Assembly (NCBI GenBank): GCA_020343875.1
Contig: CP070811.1
Coordinates: forward strand, 2,913,579-2,975,145
Reading direction: 5' to 3'
Length of the DNA: 61,567 nt
Source of the DNA: Anaerolineales bacterium
Lineage (GTDB): Bacteria > Chloroflexota > Anaerolineae > 4572-78 > NAK82
The notes under the pieces were generated by a model. It searched no databases. It saw only the letters and a list, made by a program, of their open reading frames with translations, and was not told the origin of the DNA. Position 1 is the first letter of the stretch; the number at the start of each line of letters is the position of its first letter. The translations under genes and the position numbers were made by a program. Below are positions 45,301 through 54,365 of the stretch, one piece after another.

Positions 45301-45883
45301 ATTCAACAAGCTGTCGGTTGACCTGGGTTAGCTCGGGGATGCCATGTTCCTGGAGTTCCAGGAAAAAGCGATCACGCCCAAAGACGTCTATCCACCATCC
45401 GAGCCGTTCACGAGCCAGCCGGTGATTCCCTTGAGCCAGCAGACGCGGGACCTCGCCTGCCATACAACCACTGGTGGCAACGAGGCCCTCGGCGTGTTCG
45501 GCCAAGAATTCCCGATCAATCCGCGGTTTGTAATAGAAGCCTTCCAGCTGCGAAACGGACGCGATCTGGAGCAGATTCTTGTAGCCGACATTATCTTTGG
45601 CCAGCAACAGCAGGTGGTACCGCTTGTCATCAATACCGGATTGCTTGTCCGTCAAGCGACGCTTGATAGGCGTCAGGTAGCTTTCAACACCGATGATAGG
45701 CTTGATGCCCCGCTTTTTTGCCTCGTTGTAAAACTCGATGGCTGCGTGCATCGTGCCATGATCGGTAAGTGCCAGGGCTGGCATATTCAGCTCGGCGGCC
45801 CGCTGCACCAGGCCTTTTACGTGGCCCAGGCCGTCGAGCAGGGAGTATTCGCTGTGGACGTGCAGGTGGACGAAGTCGCTCAT
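42308..45883 (-). CDS. dnaE: DNA polymerase III subunit alpha
   Basis: 1191 residues from ATG 45883 (a TTG at 45901 is a weaker option). Replicative polymerase, DnaE1 type. The PHP domain opens with [17 protein letters not shown]; the catalytic aspartates are in [14 protein letters not shown] and the palm/finger text includes [40 protein letters not shown] and the helix-hairpin-helix region follow, then an OB fold ([38 protein letters not shown]). The length and order match standard DnaE. The gene is oriented toward the kinase gene with 239 bases between them. Confidence 0.97.
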   Translation of the reverse strand: MSDFVHLHVHSEYSLLDGLGHVKGLVQRAAELNMPALALTDHGTMHAAIEFYNEAKKRGIKPIIGVESYLTPIKRRLTDKQSGIDDKRYHLLLLAKDNVGYKNLLQIASVSQLEGFYYKPRIDREFLAEHAEGLVATSGCMAGEVPRLLAQGNHRLARERLGWWIDVFGRDRFFLELQEHGIPELTQVNRQLVEWAREFDLKLIATNDVHYVKAKDAGPHDVLLCVQTGELVTKQDRMRMSDQSYYLKSYMEMLDLFRERPDSLLNTLSIAEMCELDLDPRGYHLPPFDVPPGHDAESYLRHLVDEGLMQRYGDRANDAEIMARKEHELKIIHDMGFDTYFLIVWDLCEFARRRDIWWNVRGSGAGSLVAYATGITNLDPLANHLLFERFLNPGRVSMPDIDLDYPDDQREEMINYTIEKYGQENVAQIITFGTMGARASIRDVGRALDIPLPEVDRIAKLIPGGPKVKITDGLEQSPELLELYQGTDYVRQLIETAQHLEGMARHASTHAAGVIVADRPLIEYTPLHRPTKGNEGGAVTQYTMEVLESIGLLKIDFLGLSTLTIMRQACELIETRHSIRYDLDTIPINDEKAFELLASGNVTGVFQVESAGMRRVLTTMKPNKFEHIVATISLYRPGPMEYIDDYIDRMHGRKPVEYHHPALEPILAETYGIIVYQEQIMQIASQMSGYSPGDADLMRRAVGKKKKQELLRHREKFVEGAVERGISEEAANKIFDDIEFFARYGFNKAHAADYAVITCQTAYLKAHYPVEYMTALLTVERHNTDKVGLLIGECRAMGIQVLPPDINKSDIHFAIESADDGGPGIRFGLGAVKNVGEGAIEIILEARAKGGPFADLDDFCRRVDLRLVNRRALESLIKVGAFRSFGQRAQLLAIVDRMMGLSSQAHQAAAVGQLSIFDLDSLGEPVAGSILYLLPELEEVSRREILSWEKELVGVYVSEHPMQPFVHQLSESVTCFLGQIDETMTGHKVTVAGIVNWIRQIYTKNGKQMAFVELEDMQGSIEVVVFPRTYEETRDIWEQDKLVVVRGKVDNKGSNGPKIICEKVDSSITRVAPQSEGYQPSKPNRIQFSVPEPEFPPIDRQATYHLKITVHRTGDAQRDRQRLRSVYELITSYHGQDTFSFFIPNGMGNLQLDFPNATTGHCVELQKKLTDMLGTAAVRLEAQNHETYTAH

Positions 45884-46205
45884 GTTGGAGTTGCTGCTCA
45901 ATAACCCATCAACTTAGTTTCAGGCTTTCTTTTGTGCTAGCCTGCCCTGCCTGCCCCGTGCCGCCTGGGCTTGGACCGCAGGCACACAGGCGCTCGGCGG
46001 GCGGGGGAAGCACGCACCGACCCAGATCGCTTTTGAGAAACCAGGTGAATAGTTGCCCTGACTGAACAAAGGGGAAACCAATAGGTGCCTGCTCTACCGA
46101 TCGGCAAAATCGTCAAGGAATCAGGCCACAAGATGTAGGGCTCACGCCTGCGGTAAACGCTATATCTTGCGTATGCGAACAATCGTGCTAGAGCAAGCGT
46201 GATCT

Positions 46206-46214
46206 ATTATACCA
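46206..46214 (-). promoter_or_regulatory. Extended -10 promoter upstream of dnaE
   Basis: TG-G-TATAAT on the minus strand, a perfect extended -10; the -35 position (AGGCAA) is poor. The predicted transcript has a leader of more than 300 bases before dnaE. Confidence 0.5.
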
Positions 46215-46383
46215 CAGCTGCTGGCGATTTGCCTATCCAATCAAGGCATTTTAGCGGGCGTTTGAGGAAATTTTAAGGTGACGTTCTATGCTGGATGTGG
46301 GTGTCTATCTCCTGCAGCGTCATATCACGCAGTATGAATTTCTGGGCTTTGCCGCTGTCCGTGCGTGGGAAATCTGTTACAAA

Positions 46384-46412
46384 TTGTAAGCGACAAGTAA
46401 ATATGATATACT
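46384..46412 (+). promoter_or_regulatory. Sigma-70 promoter of the patatin gene
   Basis: TTGTAA (46384-46389), a 17-base spacer and TATACT (46407-46412) with an extended TG. It is followed by AAAGGAGG (46423-46430) and ATG 46437. Confidence 0.8.
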
Positions 46413-46436
46413 GGGCACGACCAAAGGAGGCCGATT

Positions 46437-47849
46437 ATGTCTAACAGTTATGCCAAATACGCGACCAGAAGTCCTGCTGAGGAGTTCTATCGCCGCCTTA
46501 AGCCACAGGGCAAAAGGCTTATCTTGTCGGTTGATGGCGGCGGATCACGAGGTTACATAACCTTGCATTGCCTGGCCAAACTGGAAGAGCTAACCGGCAA
46601 ATCGTGTCACGAGATCTTCGATTTCTACGTGGGCACTAGTACCGGTTCGCTCATCGCGGCCGGCTTGGCGGTGGGCATGAGCGCCCAAACAATCCTGCAT
46701 GTCTACAGAAGTAGGATCCCTGAGGTGTTCGACGAGAGCAAGAAGGCGCCCTTTTTTACCAGGCTGGGAATCGGAATTGGTGCCTGGCTTTTGAATATTA
46801 CCACCTCGCTCCAAGGTGGACAATTGAGGAAGCTGAAAAAGTACGCCAACTTGCTAGCACGTCACGACTGGAAGTACATGTATTCACACGATAAACTGAA
46901 GAAGATTTGCGAGGAGTTCCTGGTGGACGAAAAGGGAAAACCTTTCAAGCTTGGTGAACTTTATGAAAGGTCTGTGGAGGCAAGCAATGGACAGCATACG
47001 AAACGTCTGCTGGTTACCATAAAGGATGTCCAGCGCAGCGAGACCCTATTCGTGGTAAACGCAGGGCCGGGAGCGGGGGCCTTCAAGAATTTCCCGTTAC
47101 CAGATGCAGTCGTTGCCAGCTCTGTCCCACCCATATTTCTTGAGCCCTTTGGGGTTTGGGTGGACGGTGGTGTGGGTAGCTATGCCAACCCATGCTACGA
47201 AGCCACTGTGGAGGCTACAGAATTTTTCACTGGGCTGCGTAAGCCGAACTACGTGCTCAAGCATGACGATTCCGCATATCACCACAGCAACGTGATTCAC
47301 TTTTCGTTTGGTACCGGGTCACAGCCGAATACCATTCAGAGTGAGGAGCAAGTCAGAGACATGCTCTTTTATGATTGGTTGTTGTATGTGATCTCCGAGG
47401 GGCACGACGACGCGAACAATGACCAGGTGCGGCTCACCGAAGAACGTTTTAGCCGGGGCAACAATTGGTATACAGCCACAGTCAATCATGAGCGTGTTGA
47501 CTTCCGTCGCTATCAGTTGGTACTCGAACCCGAGGTGCTGGTGAAACCGGTGTCCGAGGGCGGATTGGGGATGACCCTCACTGTCAAGGACAGGGAGTTA
47601 ATCAGAGGACTGGAGATGAATTCCAGAAGATCTGAGGAACTGGAGATCATGAAGCGCGTGGGTAAGGCCTGGGCCGATGCTATCGGAGAAAACTTTGCAC
47701 GCCCGCACTATCCCTACGTGAGTGAAGCAGAGGGTTACAGGCCACCTGCTTCGCCGCCGCGCCGGGTGCCTCCCCGCCTCCAGGAATACGTGGATAGGAG
47801 ATACCCGTCCTCCCGCGACAGATCCTGGGGCTATCATATATCTTTGTGA
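46437..47849 (+). CDS. Patatin-like phospholipase
   Basis: 470 residues. Patatin acyl hydrolase: oxyanion loop DGGGSRGYITL (about 33-43), nucleophile S68 in VGTSTGSL, and the catalytic Asp in GVWVDGGVGSYANP (about 240). No signal peptide is visible, so it probably acts on lipids from the cytoplasm. An Arg/Pro-rich tail (PPASPPRRVPPRL) ends the protein. It stands alone behind its own promoter and terminator. Bacterial patatins include both housekeeping lipases and phage-defence effectors; no cyclase or CD-NTase gene is beside this one, which argues against defence. Confidence 0.9.
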   Translation: MSNSYAKYATRSPAEEFYRRLKPQGKRLILSVDGGGSRGYITLHCLAKLEELTGKSCHEIFDFYVGTSTGSLIAAGLAVGMSAQTILHVYRSRIPEVFDESKKAPFFTRLGIGIGAWLLNITTSLQGGQLRKLKKYANLLARHDWKYMYSHDKLKKICEEFLVDEKGKPFKLGELYERSVEASNGQHTKRLLVTIKDVQRSETLFVVNAGPGAGAFKNFPLPDAVVASSVPPIFLEPFGVWVDGGVGSYANPCYEATVEATEFFTGLRKPNYVLKHDDSAYHHSNVIHFSFGTGSQPNTIQSEEQVRDMLFYDWLLYVISEGHDDANNDQVRLTEERFSRGNNWYTATVNHERVDFRRYQLVLEPEVLVKPVSEGGLGMTLTVKDRELIRGLEMNSRRSEELEIMKRVGKAWADAIGENFARPHYPYVSEAEGYRPPASPPRRVPPRLQEYVDRRYPSSRDRSWGYHISL

Positions 47850-47877
47850 CTTGGTGTGTTTCACCTGGAGCAATTAG

Positions 47878-47908
47878 AACCCGCCGTGTTAGCAGGTGGG
47901 TTTTGTTA
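47878..47908 (+). terminator. Terminator after the patatin gene
   Basis: AACCCGCC (47878-47885) pairs with GGTGGGTT (47895-47902) with one G-T pair and a 9-base loop, followed by a T-rich tail. It lies 28 bases after the stop codon. Confidence 0.65.
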
Positions 47909-47949
47909 TGTGTCAGAACACAGGCGGACTCCTGTGCGAGGCGAAAGCG

Positions 47950-47978
47950 TTGCATAGCCTTGCTCAATCTGCTACAAT
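47950..47978 (+). promoter_or_regulatory. Sigma-70 promoter of the PQQ-propeller/transglycosylase pair
   Basis: TTGCAT (47950-47955), a 17-base spacer and TACAAT (47973-47978), 59 bases before ATG 48038. Confidence 0.8.
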
Positions 47979-48037
47979 GTAAGGCGCAGGTGTCTGAGCG
48001 GATTGTACGTGAGCAGAGGATTAAGAGGGCAAGGCGG

Positions 48038-49084
48038 ATGAAGATCGGGATTTGGGTCTGCTTAACAATGTTTTTGCTGATCGGTTGCCAGGCTTCCAGC
48101 CCCATAGAGGAAGTCACGATTTCCCTTGCCTGGGCCTATCGGGCAGGTGACTACGTCCGGGGCATGCCAACTGTGAGTGGCGGGGTAGTGTACGCAGGGG
48201 CCGACGATAACACGCTGCACGCTGTCGATATCGACGGCGGGGAGGCTCTGTGGCGATACGAGACTTCCGACAATATCACCTCAGCGCCCGCTATCTCTGG
48301 GGACACGATCTACTTCGGATCCTGGGACGGCGCGGTCTACGCGCTGGAGACCGGGCAGGGCGAGCAGAAGTGGAGGTACGAGACGAATGGATGGGTGACC
48401 GCATCTCCCGTCATCAGTGACGATGTCCTTTATGTGGGCTCCTACGACGGCTTCCTCTATGCACTGGCGGCCGAGGACGGTGATCTGGTGTGGCGGCGGG
48501 AGCTGGGGGGCCGGATTGAGGGCGGAGCAGCGTTGGCGGGAGATTCAATCTTTGTCGGCTCAGCCGACAATTATGTGTATGCCCTGCATGTTGCCAACGG
48601 AGAACCTCAATGGCGATACCGGACAGAAGGGGACATTCTGACGACCCCCGCCATTGAGGGCAATACCGTATATGTAGGCTCTCTGGATGGGACCCTGTAT
48701 GCGCTGGATGCCTCGACCGGCCAGCCACGGTGGACCTTTGCGGCCGGGTATGCAATCCAGTCATCGCCGGTCGTCACCGCAGGCGTGGTCTATGTGGGCG
48801 GGGACGACGGCCGGCTGTATGCGCTGCGGGACCGGGATGGCCGTCTCGTGTGGCAATATCAGACGGATAGCATCGTCCGATCCTCGCCAGCCGTGTGGAG
48901 ACATTTGGTCTTTGCGGGCTCTGACGATGGCTACCTGTATGCCATAGATGGCAGGACTGGGGCGTTGGTGTGGCGTTATCGCACCGGCGGCGCCATCGCG
49001 GCTGGCCCCACCGTGACTGATGGCAGGCTCTTCGTCAGCTCCACCGATCGACGGCTGCACGCTTTCGAGTTGAGCGCGGAGTAG
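48038..49084 (+). CDS. PQQ-type beta-propeller lipoprotein
   Basis: 348 residues from ATG 48038, after GAGGGCAAGGCGG. A lipoprotein signal ends in LLIGC. The rest is about seven repeats of roughly 40 residues of the form VYVGSLDGTLYALDASTGQPRW, i.e. a PQQ-like/BamB-type beta propeller. Such proteins sit on the outer face of the cytoplasmic membrane and serve as protein scaffolds; no PQQ-binding dehydrogenase residues are evident. The next gene, a transglycosylase, starts 7 bases after the stop, so a cell-wall role is likely. The longer frame upstream overlaps the promoter and is rejected. Confidence 0.85.
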   Translation: MKIGIWVCLTMFLLIGCQASSPIEEVTISLAWAYRAGDYVRGMPTVSGGVVYAGADDNTLHAVDIDGGEALWRYETSDNITSAPAISGDTIYFGSWDGAVYALETGQGEQKWRYETNGWVTASPVISDDVLYVGSYDGFLYALAAEDGDLVWRRELGGRIEGGAALAGDSIFVGSADNYVYALHVANGEPQWRYRTEGDILTTPAIEGNTVYVGSLDGTLYALDASTGQPRWTFAAGYAIQSSPVVTAGVVYVGGDDGRLYALRDRDGRLVWQYQTDSIVRSSPAVWRHLVFAGSDDGYLYAIDGRTGALVWRYRTGGAIAAGPTVTDGRLFVSSTDRRLHAFELSAE

Positions 49085-49091
49085 GAGGGCG

Positions 49092-50966
49092 ATGGTGAAT
49101 TCGCAAGAGATGCCTGAGGTGAGGAATCGATACTTCGGTTTTCGGCATTTGGCCCGGGCCGTCGTATTTCTGATAGTGTTGGTAGGCTTGATCCTCACAT
49201 GGACCTTTAGAGATCACATCCGCTCTCCTCAGGCCCTCTACCAGGAGGCCCAGGGCGCGAGGCCAGCGCGAGCTGCAGTCCTGTATGAACGGTTGGCCCA
49301 GAAGTTGCCCCAGATCGAAGAATATACCTGGCTGTGGGCAGCTGAGGTGTCTATGCCGGACCTGGAAGCGATGCGTACGTTGCAGGACGTGGTGGCTTTC
49401 CGGCCTCAGAGTCCAGCTGCCTACCAGGCGCACATTGTCATGGCCCGTCACTACGCCAGCATGGAGGCACCTGAGGCAGAAGAGGCGTATCGAACGGCCC
49501 TGAATCTGAACGACACGCTTGCTCTGCGCCTGGAACTGGCGCATTACCTGGAGGAGCAAGAAGATGACGAAGGAGCCTATGCTGAGTATCTGCACCTTTT
49601 GGGCGAGCAACCGGACGCTTTCATCGGTATGCGCCGTGCCGGTGGGGATCCCTTGGTCGTAGCCAAGGATTTAAACACAGCCACCTACTTCAGTGATGCC
49701 CTGGAGGAGTTGCGCGGGATTGATGCCCAAGAGTCATCCCTCCTGCGTGCCCAAGCTTTGAGTGGGTTGGGGCGCTATCAAGAAGCGGAGCTGGCCTACC
49801 GGAGTTGGCTGGGGGAGAATCCCGATGACGTGGCAGCTCAGTTGAGCCTGGCCCAGGTGCTGGCGCGCCTGGGACGTTCTGATGAAGCACTTTCTCTCTA
49901 CCGGAAAGTGGATACGCCTGAGGGACGGCTGGCCCAGGCTGACCTGCTGGAAGATGAAGACCCGGAGCAGGCCCTGGCACTTTATGTGGACTCGCCTTAT
50001 CCGGTGGCCTGGTGGTCGGCGACTACACTGCTGGAGGCACAAGAACGCCTGACGGAGACTTTGCCTCTCTACGCCCAATTGGGGGAGAGTGATACCTATC
50101 TGGCGGATGATGCTTCCTACCGTCTTCACACCCTGGCCGGGCGGCTGGAGGATGAAGAAGCCCAGGTTGAGAGCAAGGATCTGTTGGATGGGCTGGGTCT
50201 GAATTGGCTGGCACTGCGTGCGAGCGAGGGCGAGTTTAGCCTGGAGGTGGCCCCTGGCTTGGGCAGAGCGGGGGATGACATCCTGTCCAAGGTGCAGGCA
50301 TTGGAATCGATTGGACGCCACGATCTGGCCTATATGGAGCTCGTACTGGCCTCTCGGTTTCGGCGTGCGCCTGAAGTAGATCTGGCCATGGCCGAAGCGT
50401 TGCTCTCTCGAGGTCACGTGACCGACGCTCAAACCATCGCCGAAACGTACGTAAAAGGTCATCCACGGGCCCCTTTGGCCTTTTGGCAGTTAAGCTATCC
50501 CCGGCCCTATTCGACCACTGTAGAAGCTGCCGCAGCGGAGTTTGACGTTGATCCTCTGTTAATTTGGGCTGTCATGCGTGAGGAGAGCCGATATGATCCA
50601 ACGGCACTCTCATACGCCGGAGCCCGGGGCCTGATGCAAGTTATTCCGTCTACCCAGGCTTGGATCGCAGAGCAACTGGGGGAGAATATCTCACCGGGCG
50701 ATGCCTTCACCCCGGAGGCCAGCATTCGCATGGGAGCCTGGTTCCTACACTTCCTTGATGACTATTTCGAGGGAGATCTTGAGTTGGTGATCATTGCCTA
50801 TAATGGCGGTGCGGCCAGTGTAGATAGTTGGCTGGCCGATCCGCTGGTCTCAGACCGGGACGATCTCATACGCTGGATCGGCTTTGGGGAGTCCCGGGAG
50901 TATCTGGAGCGCGTGTCTCTAAGCTACCAGATTTATCAGGAAGTGTATGCCCAAAGGCCGGATTAG
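49092..50966 (+). CDS. Membrane-anchored lytic transglycosylase with helical repeats
   Basis: 624 residues. One transmembrane helix (about 22-40), then TPR-like superhelix (about 50-460; for example LGRYQEAELAYRSWLGENPD), then an SLT domain (about 470-610) with the catalytic glutamate E498 in MREESRYDP, GARGLMQVIPSTQAW, and IIAYNGGAASVDSW. It is laid out like Slt70 and cuts glycan strands to 1,6-anhydro ends. It starts after AGGAGGG. Paired with the propeller lipoprotein, it probably works during wall remodelling. Confidence 0.92.
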   Translation: MVNSQEMPEVRNRYFGFRHLARAVVFLIVLVGLILTWTFRDHIRSPQALYQEAQGARPARAAVLYERLAQKLPQIEEYTWLWAAEVSMPDLEAMRTLQDVVAFRPQSPAAYQAHIVMARHYASMEAPEAEEAYRTALNLNDTLALRLELAHYLEEQEDDEGAYAEYLHLLGEQPDAFIGMRRAGGDPLVVAKDLNTATYFSDALEELRGIDAQESSLLRAQALSGLGRYQEAELAYRSWLGENPDDVAAQLSLAQVLARLGRSDEALSLYRKVDTPEGRLAQADLLEDEDPEQALALYVDSPYPVAWWSATTLLEAQERLTETLPLYAQLGESDTYLADDASYRLHTLAGRLEDEEAQVESKDLLDGLGLNWLALRASEGEFSLEVAPGLGRAGDDILSKVQALESIGRHDLAYMELVLASRFRRAPEVDLAMAEALLSRGHVTDAQTIAETYVKGHPRAPLAFWQLSYPRPYSTTVEAAAAEFDVDPLLIWAVMREESRYDPTALSYAGARGLMQVIPSTQAWIAEQLGENISPGDAFTPEASIRMGAWFLHFLDDYFEGDLELVIIAYNGGAASVDSWLADPLVSDRDDLIRWIGFGESREYLERVSLSYQIYQEVYAQRPD

Positions 50967-51011
50967 CGGGTTGGGCGGAGTGGGGGATAGCATGACTGTA
51001 CTTCTGTACCG

Positions 51012-51040
51012 TTGACTTTCCAGCGACCAATGAGTAAAAT
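51012..51040 (+). promoter_or_regulatory. Near-consensus promoter of mutM
   Basis: TTGACT (51012-51017), a 17-base spacer and TAAAAT (51035-51040), 20 bases before the GTG start. Confidence 0.8.
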
Positions 51041-51060
51041 ACTAAGAGGAGAGAGAAGTA

Positions 51061-51861
51061 GTGCCCGAGTTGCCTGAAGTTGAGACAGTTGTGCGTCGAC
51101 TACGTGCCCCGTTGATTGGACGCACATTTGAGGATGTACGCGTGGAATGGGAGCGCATGGTCCAGCTGCCGGTCTTGGAACTGAGGACGCGGCTATCTGG
51201 TCAGCGCGTTCAGAAGATCGCCCGGCGGGGAAAGTACCTTGTCTTCCGGCTTACTGGGGAAGATACCCTTATTTTCCATCTAAAAATGACGGGGGACCTG
51301 CAGGTTTTTCCGGCCGATGACGCATTTCACCAGCACGACCGTGTTATGTTTAGCCTGGACAATGGACATCAACTTCGATTCCGGGACCAGCGCAAGTTTG
51401 GTCGCGTGTATCTGACAGACACCCCGGACCAGATGTTGGGCCGGCTGGGCCCCGAACCGCTGGACGAGGCGTTTACTGAGCATGATTTCTTGGCTTTGTT
51501 CAATGGTCGATCAGGGCGGATTAAGCCGTTACTGCTGGACCAAGAATTCATTGCCGGGTTGGGCAACATTTATGCCGACGAAGCGCTCTTTTTGACAGGC
51601 ATCCGCCCACAGCGCCGGGCCAGCACGCTGACGGATGAAGACAAGCGACGCCTGTATCGAGCCATCCGGCAAGTGTTGAGTATTGCCATCGAGCAAAACG
51701 GGACCAGCCTGCCTGACGAAACGTATCAGGGGGGGCAGTATCAGCAACAATTCTTGGTCTATGGGCGGGAGGACCAGCCTTGCTCCAGGTGTGACAACCC
51801 GATTCAGCGCATCCAGTTGGGCCAACGATCGGCTCATTTCTGCCCCAGCTGCCAACACTAG
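51061..51861 (+). CDS. mutM: Formamidopyrimidine-DNA glycosylase
   Basis: 266 residues from a GTG start with GAGGAGAG upstream. Removes oxidised purines such as 8-oxoguanine and cuts at the abasic site. After removal of Met, the N terminus PELPEVETVVRRL supplies the catalytic proline and glutamate. RRGKYLVF, FHLKMTGDL (conserved lysine) and QEFIAGLGNIYADEALF follow, and a C-terminal zinc finger (CSRCDNPIQRI, FCPSCQH) closes the protein. All expected residues are present and the length is normal. Confidence 0.96.
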   Translation: MPELPEVETVVRRLRAPLIGRTFEDVRVEWERMVQLPVLELRTRLSGQRVQKIARRGKYLVFRLTGEDTLIFHLKMTGDLQVFPADDAFHQHDRVMFSLDNGHQLRFRDQRKFGRVYLTDTPDQMLGRLGPEPLDEAFTEHDFLALFNGRSGRIKPLLLDQEFIAGLGNIYADEALFLTGIRPQRRASTLTDEDKRRLYRAIRQVLSIAIEQNGTSLPDETYQGGQYQQQFLVYGREDQPCSRCDNPIQRIQLGQRSAHFCPSCQH

Positions 51862-51865
51862 TGCA

Positions 51866-51925
51866 CCTCTGTAGAAATGGGCCTATCGCAGGTTTGGCTC
51901 CAAGGAGATCGCCAGGTCTCCGTCT
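51866..51925. repeat. Dispersed 60-base intergenic repeat, copy 1
   Basis: Ungapped alignment with 55499-55558 gives about 45 identical positions of 60 by my count, with most differences transitions. The shared core includes GCCTATC, CAGGT, CCAA and CCGTCT. It lies directly after the mutM stop. The inverted arms are less perfect here than in copy 2. Confidence 0.5.
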
Positions 51926-52070
51926 GGATCTGACGACATCTGCACCGTATGTGCGTGCCCTGGCGAGCAAATATCTAATGGCACTCTCTTGCAGACTGGT
52001 TGGAGACTGCTCAAGAGGTGCGGTGCCTCGAAAGGGAATGGGCATGGGCTGCTGGAAAGGATAGTTGCCT

Positions 52071-53426
52071 ATGGAAGATCTCGGCTCGATGGAGCTGGCC
52101 AAACTACTCCAACTATTCGCGGGGTCGCTGACTTGTGCCTTCATCGTATTGGTACTTCTGATTGTCTACGTTGTCCTGGCTCGCCGGGCCAGCCAGGCGG
52201 AAAGGCAGGCAGGCCAAGACAGAGGGGGGTACAGGTCGGAGACTCCATCCCCCCAGACTCACCTGAGGGCTTCGCCTGCGACAGGTTCTAAAGTGCCTCC
52301 AAGGCCGCCGGCTCTGCCGACCGGAGGCGAATTACTCCAGGCTGAGATATCTCCCGTTGACGTGAGTGCTCGCCTGGCAGGAACTGGGCGGGACGCGTGG
52401 TTGGAAGAGGCATCGCCAAATTCTTTGGATACTCCAGAGGTTGAAGAGCCCACCTTTGACCACGGGCGAGAAGTTTTGCGATTGGTGCGTGACCCCCATA
52501 GCGGGCAGATTTGGATTCAGGCGGCGGGCATGCGCTATCGGAGCCTGAACGACATTCGTGACAGGGCAGTAGGCCAGCGCGTACTGGCGGCCATCACATA
52601 CGCCTTGCGCTTCAGCGATGGGGTGGTTGCCACCGATCAGGGGGTGGTGACGATCGATCTGCCGCCCCACGATGCCGTGAAGGCACCGACCGCGTTCGGC
52701 TTTTTGTCAGAGGTCCATGAACAGGGCGAGTTACTGCGCTTGATGAGCAGCCCCGACCGGGGACATTTTTGCCTCCACGTGGCTGGTCAATGCTATCGTC
52801 GCCTGGCTGACGTGAGTGACCAGGCGACCGGCCAGTACATTTTGGAAGCAATCACGCGTTTGCTTCAGTTTAGCAACGGTATGCTGGCCACCAATGATGG
52901 ATTTGGGGCAGTGCCAGTCCCCGCCTTGAGGGCGGAAGCTCATACTCCCTTGCCCGCGACCCGTGAATTGGATTCTCCGAGTGCACAATCGGATGCCTCT
53001 GCTCCTGAGTCGCCTGCGGCGGATTTGGGACCCTCTAAATCGCCGATGCCTTCCCCTGCGCCCTCTGCAGTCTCCCTGAGTGAAGAGGAGCGCTTTCTGC
53101 AGCAGCTGAGGAGTCAGGTGCCTTCAGAGGCTCAAGCTCCCATTGAGCGCCCCAACCTGCTGAGCAGCTTCCGACGGATGCGCAGCAAGAAAGCTTCGGC
53201 GGAGCCCCTTCCCGTACTGAACTTGGCGGACGAGATTGACCGCATCTTTCAGACCAAGCTGTCCGCTTCCCCATTGGCCGCGACTGATGCCCGGGTAGAG
53301 ACAAACCCCGATGGCGGTATCCACATCAGGGTTGGAATGGCTTTTTACAGATCGCCCGACGAGGTGCCGGATCCGCATTTACGTGACTTGCTCAAACTGT
53401 CTATTGCTGAGTGGGAACGAAGCTGA
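52071..53426 (+). CDS. Membrane-anchored protein with three repeated domains
   Basis: 451 residues from ATG 52071, after GGAAAGGA; no family recognised. One transmembrane helix (about 12-34) and a disordered linker lead to a unit repeated twice: LRLVRDPHSGQIWIQAAGMR, YRSLNDI, AITYALRFSDGVVATDQG and LRLMSSPDRGHFCLHVAGQC, YRRLADV, AITRLLQFSNGMLATNDG. After a Pro/Ser-rich linker a third, divergent unit (IHIRVGMAFYRSPDEVPD) ends the protein. The unit looks like strand-strand-helix of about 60 residues with an H/AG-x-x-YR-x-L core. It overlaps the convergent MBL gene by 26 bases. Function unknown. Confidence 0.6.
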   Translation: MEDLGSMELAKLLQLFAGSLTCAFIVLVLLIVYVVLARRASQAERQAGQDRGGYRSETPSPQTHLRASPATGSKVPPRPPALPTGGELLQAEISPVDVSARLAGTGRDAWLEEASPNSLDTPEVEEPTFDHGREVLRLVRDPHSGQIWIQAAGMRYRSLNDIRDRAVGQRVLAAITYALRFSDGVVATDQGVVTIDLPPHDAVKAPTAFGFLSEVHEQGELLRLMSSPDRGHFCLHVAGQCYRRLADVSDQATGQYILEAITRLLQFSNGMLATNDGFGAVPVPALRAEAHTPLPATRELDSPSAQSDASAPESPAADLGPSKSPMPSPAPSAVSLSEEERFLQQLRSQVPSEAQAPIERPNLLSSFRRMRSKKASAEPLPVLNLADEIDRIFQTKLSASPLAATDARVETNPDGGIHIRVGMAFYRSPDEVPDPHLRDLLKLSIAEWERS

Positions 53427-54285
53427 GCGGCTCTAGATGAAGGCTGCCCTCACCCTCTTCTTGCAGCAGGGCCATGGGAACTTGTGTGTCGTGCGGAAAG
53501 ATAACCACCGCGTCTCGTTCCAATGCCCATCGCTGCCAGCGGCGTTTGGTTTCGATGGTTTCCAGCGGTTCCACATCGTATGCAGTCACCCAGCTCAGTC
53601 GCTCGAAGTGGACAGCCAACGTAGCTAGATCTCCCGTGTAGAGAGCCGCCTTTCCCTCCGATTCGATCACTACGCTTTGATGTGCGCGGGTATGACCTCG
53701 AGTTGTTACCGTGCGAACTTCGCTTGTGACGTACGTATCCCCGTTTAATAGACGAAGCTGGCCTGCTGTCTGAAGGGGCAGAAAGTTCTCCGGCAGGTAG
53801 GTAGCCCGTGTTCGCTCATTAGGGAAGGTGGCGTCGGCCCATTCCAGACGCTGGATCCAGTATTCGGCGTTGGGGAAGGCGGGAATTATTTGCACGTCCT
53901 GAGTGGGGCGGGTCGTGTTCCCACCGCAGTGGTCAGCATGCAAATGGGTGTTGATGACGATATCGACTGTCTCCGGTGTGATGCCGTATTCTGCCAGGGT
54001 TGGTACCAGCCCGCCGTTGGCGCGGATGGGGTTGAAAAACTGGCGTTGTTGCCGGCTCAGGTGATCGCCCAGCCCAGTGTCGACCAGGATAGTTTTGCCC
54101 TCGGAGCGAATTATCAGGCAATTGAGACTGAGAGGCACTCGATTGAATTCATCCGGGGGCAAGAGTTTTTCCCACACGACTCGTGGCACTAGCCCAAAAG
54201 CACCACCTCCGTCCAGCAGGGCCAGCCCGTCACTCACCAGTTGGATCTCGACGTGCCCAATCTGAATAAAGTTTCCGTCGTTCAT
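53401..54285 (-). CDS. MBL-fold hydrolase (lactonase-like)
   Basis: 294 residues. The metallo-beta-lactamase signature THLHADHCGGN gives four metal ligands; further ligands are in TRGHTRAHQ and in the late LYTGDLATLA. NCLIIRSEGKTILVDTGLGD opens the fold. It resembles the AttM/AiiA-like group of hydrolases that includes quorum-quenching lactonases, but the family is broad and the substrate cannot be read. It is followed after 80 bases, on the same strand, by nothing it clearly depends on; adenosine deaminase lies upstream. Confidence 0.88.
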   Translation of the reverse strand: MNDGNFIQIGHVEIQLVSDGLALLDGGGAFGLVPRVVWEKLLPPDEFNRVPLSLNCLIIRSEGKTILVDTGLGDHLSRQQRQFFNPIRANGGLVPTLAEYGITPETVDIVINTHLHADHCGGNTTRPTQDVQIIPAFPNAEYWIQRLEWADATFPNERTRATYLPENFLPLQTAGQLRLLNGDTYVTSEVRTVTTRGHTRAHQSVVIESEGKAALYTGDLATLAVHFERLSWVTAYDVEPLETIETKRRWQRWALERDAVVIFPHDTQVPMALLQEEGEGSLHLEPLSFVPTQQ

Positions 54286-54365
54286 CAGAGTTTTGGTCGT
54301 CCTGTCTTGAACCGTGCTGTTACTCTCTCTAAGTCGCCTGGCGGCGGGCAGGGGGGAGATGGGGG

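Larger units (their letters stand above)
45884..46436. other. Divergent region between dnaE and patatin gene
   Basis: About 550 bases with no recognised gene. A minus-strand extended -10 lies at 46206-46214 and the patatin promoter at 46384-46412. The stretch 45905-46200, which would be the dnaE leader, is GC-rich with stems such as CGCCTG/CAGGCG near 45962-45992, so a structured leader or small RNA is possible but not identified. Confidence 0.45.

Noticed and set aside
46437..47849. Patatin as a CBASS-type phage-defence effector
   Set aside because: No CD-NTase or accessory defence genes lie next to it; it has its own promoter and terminator.
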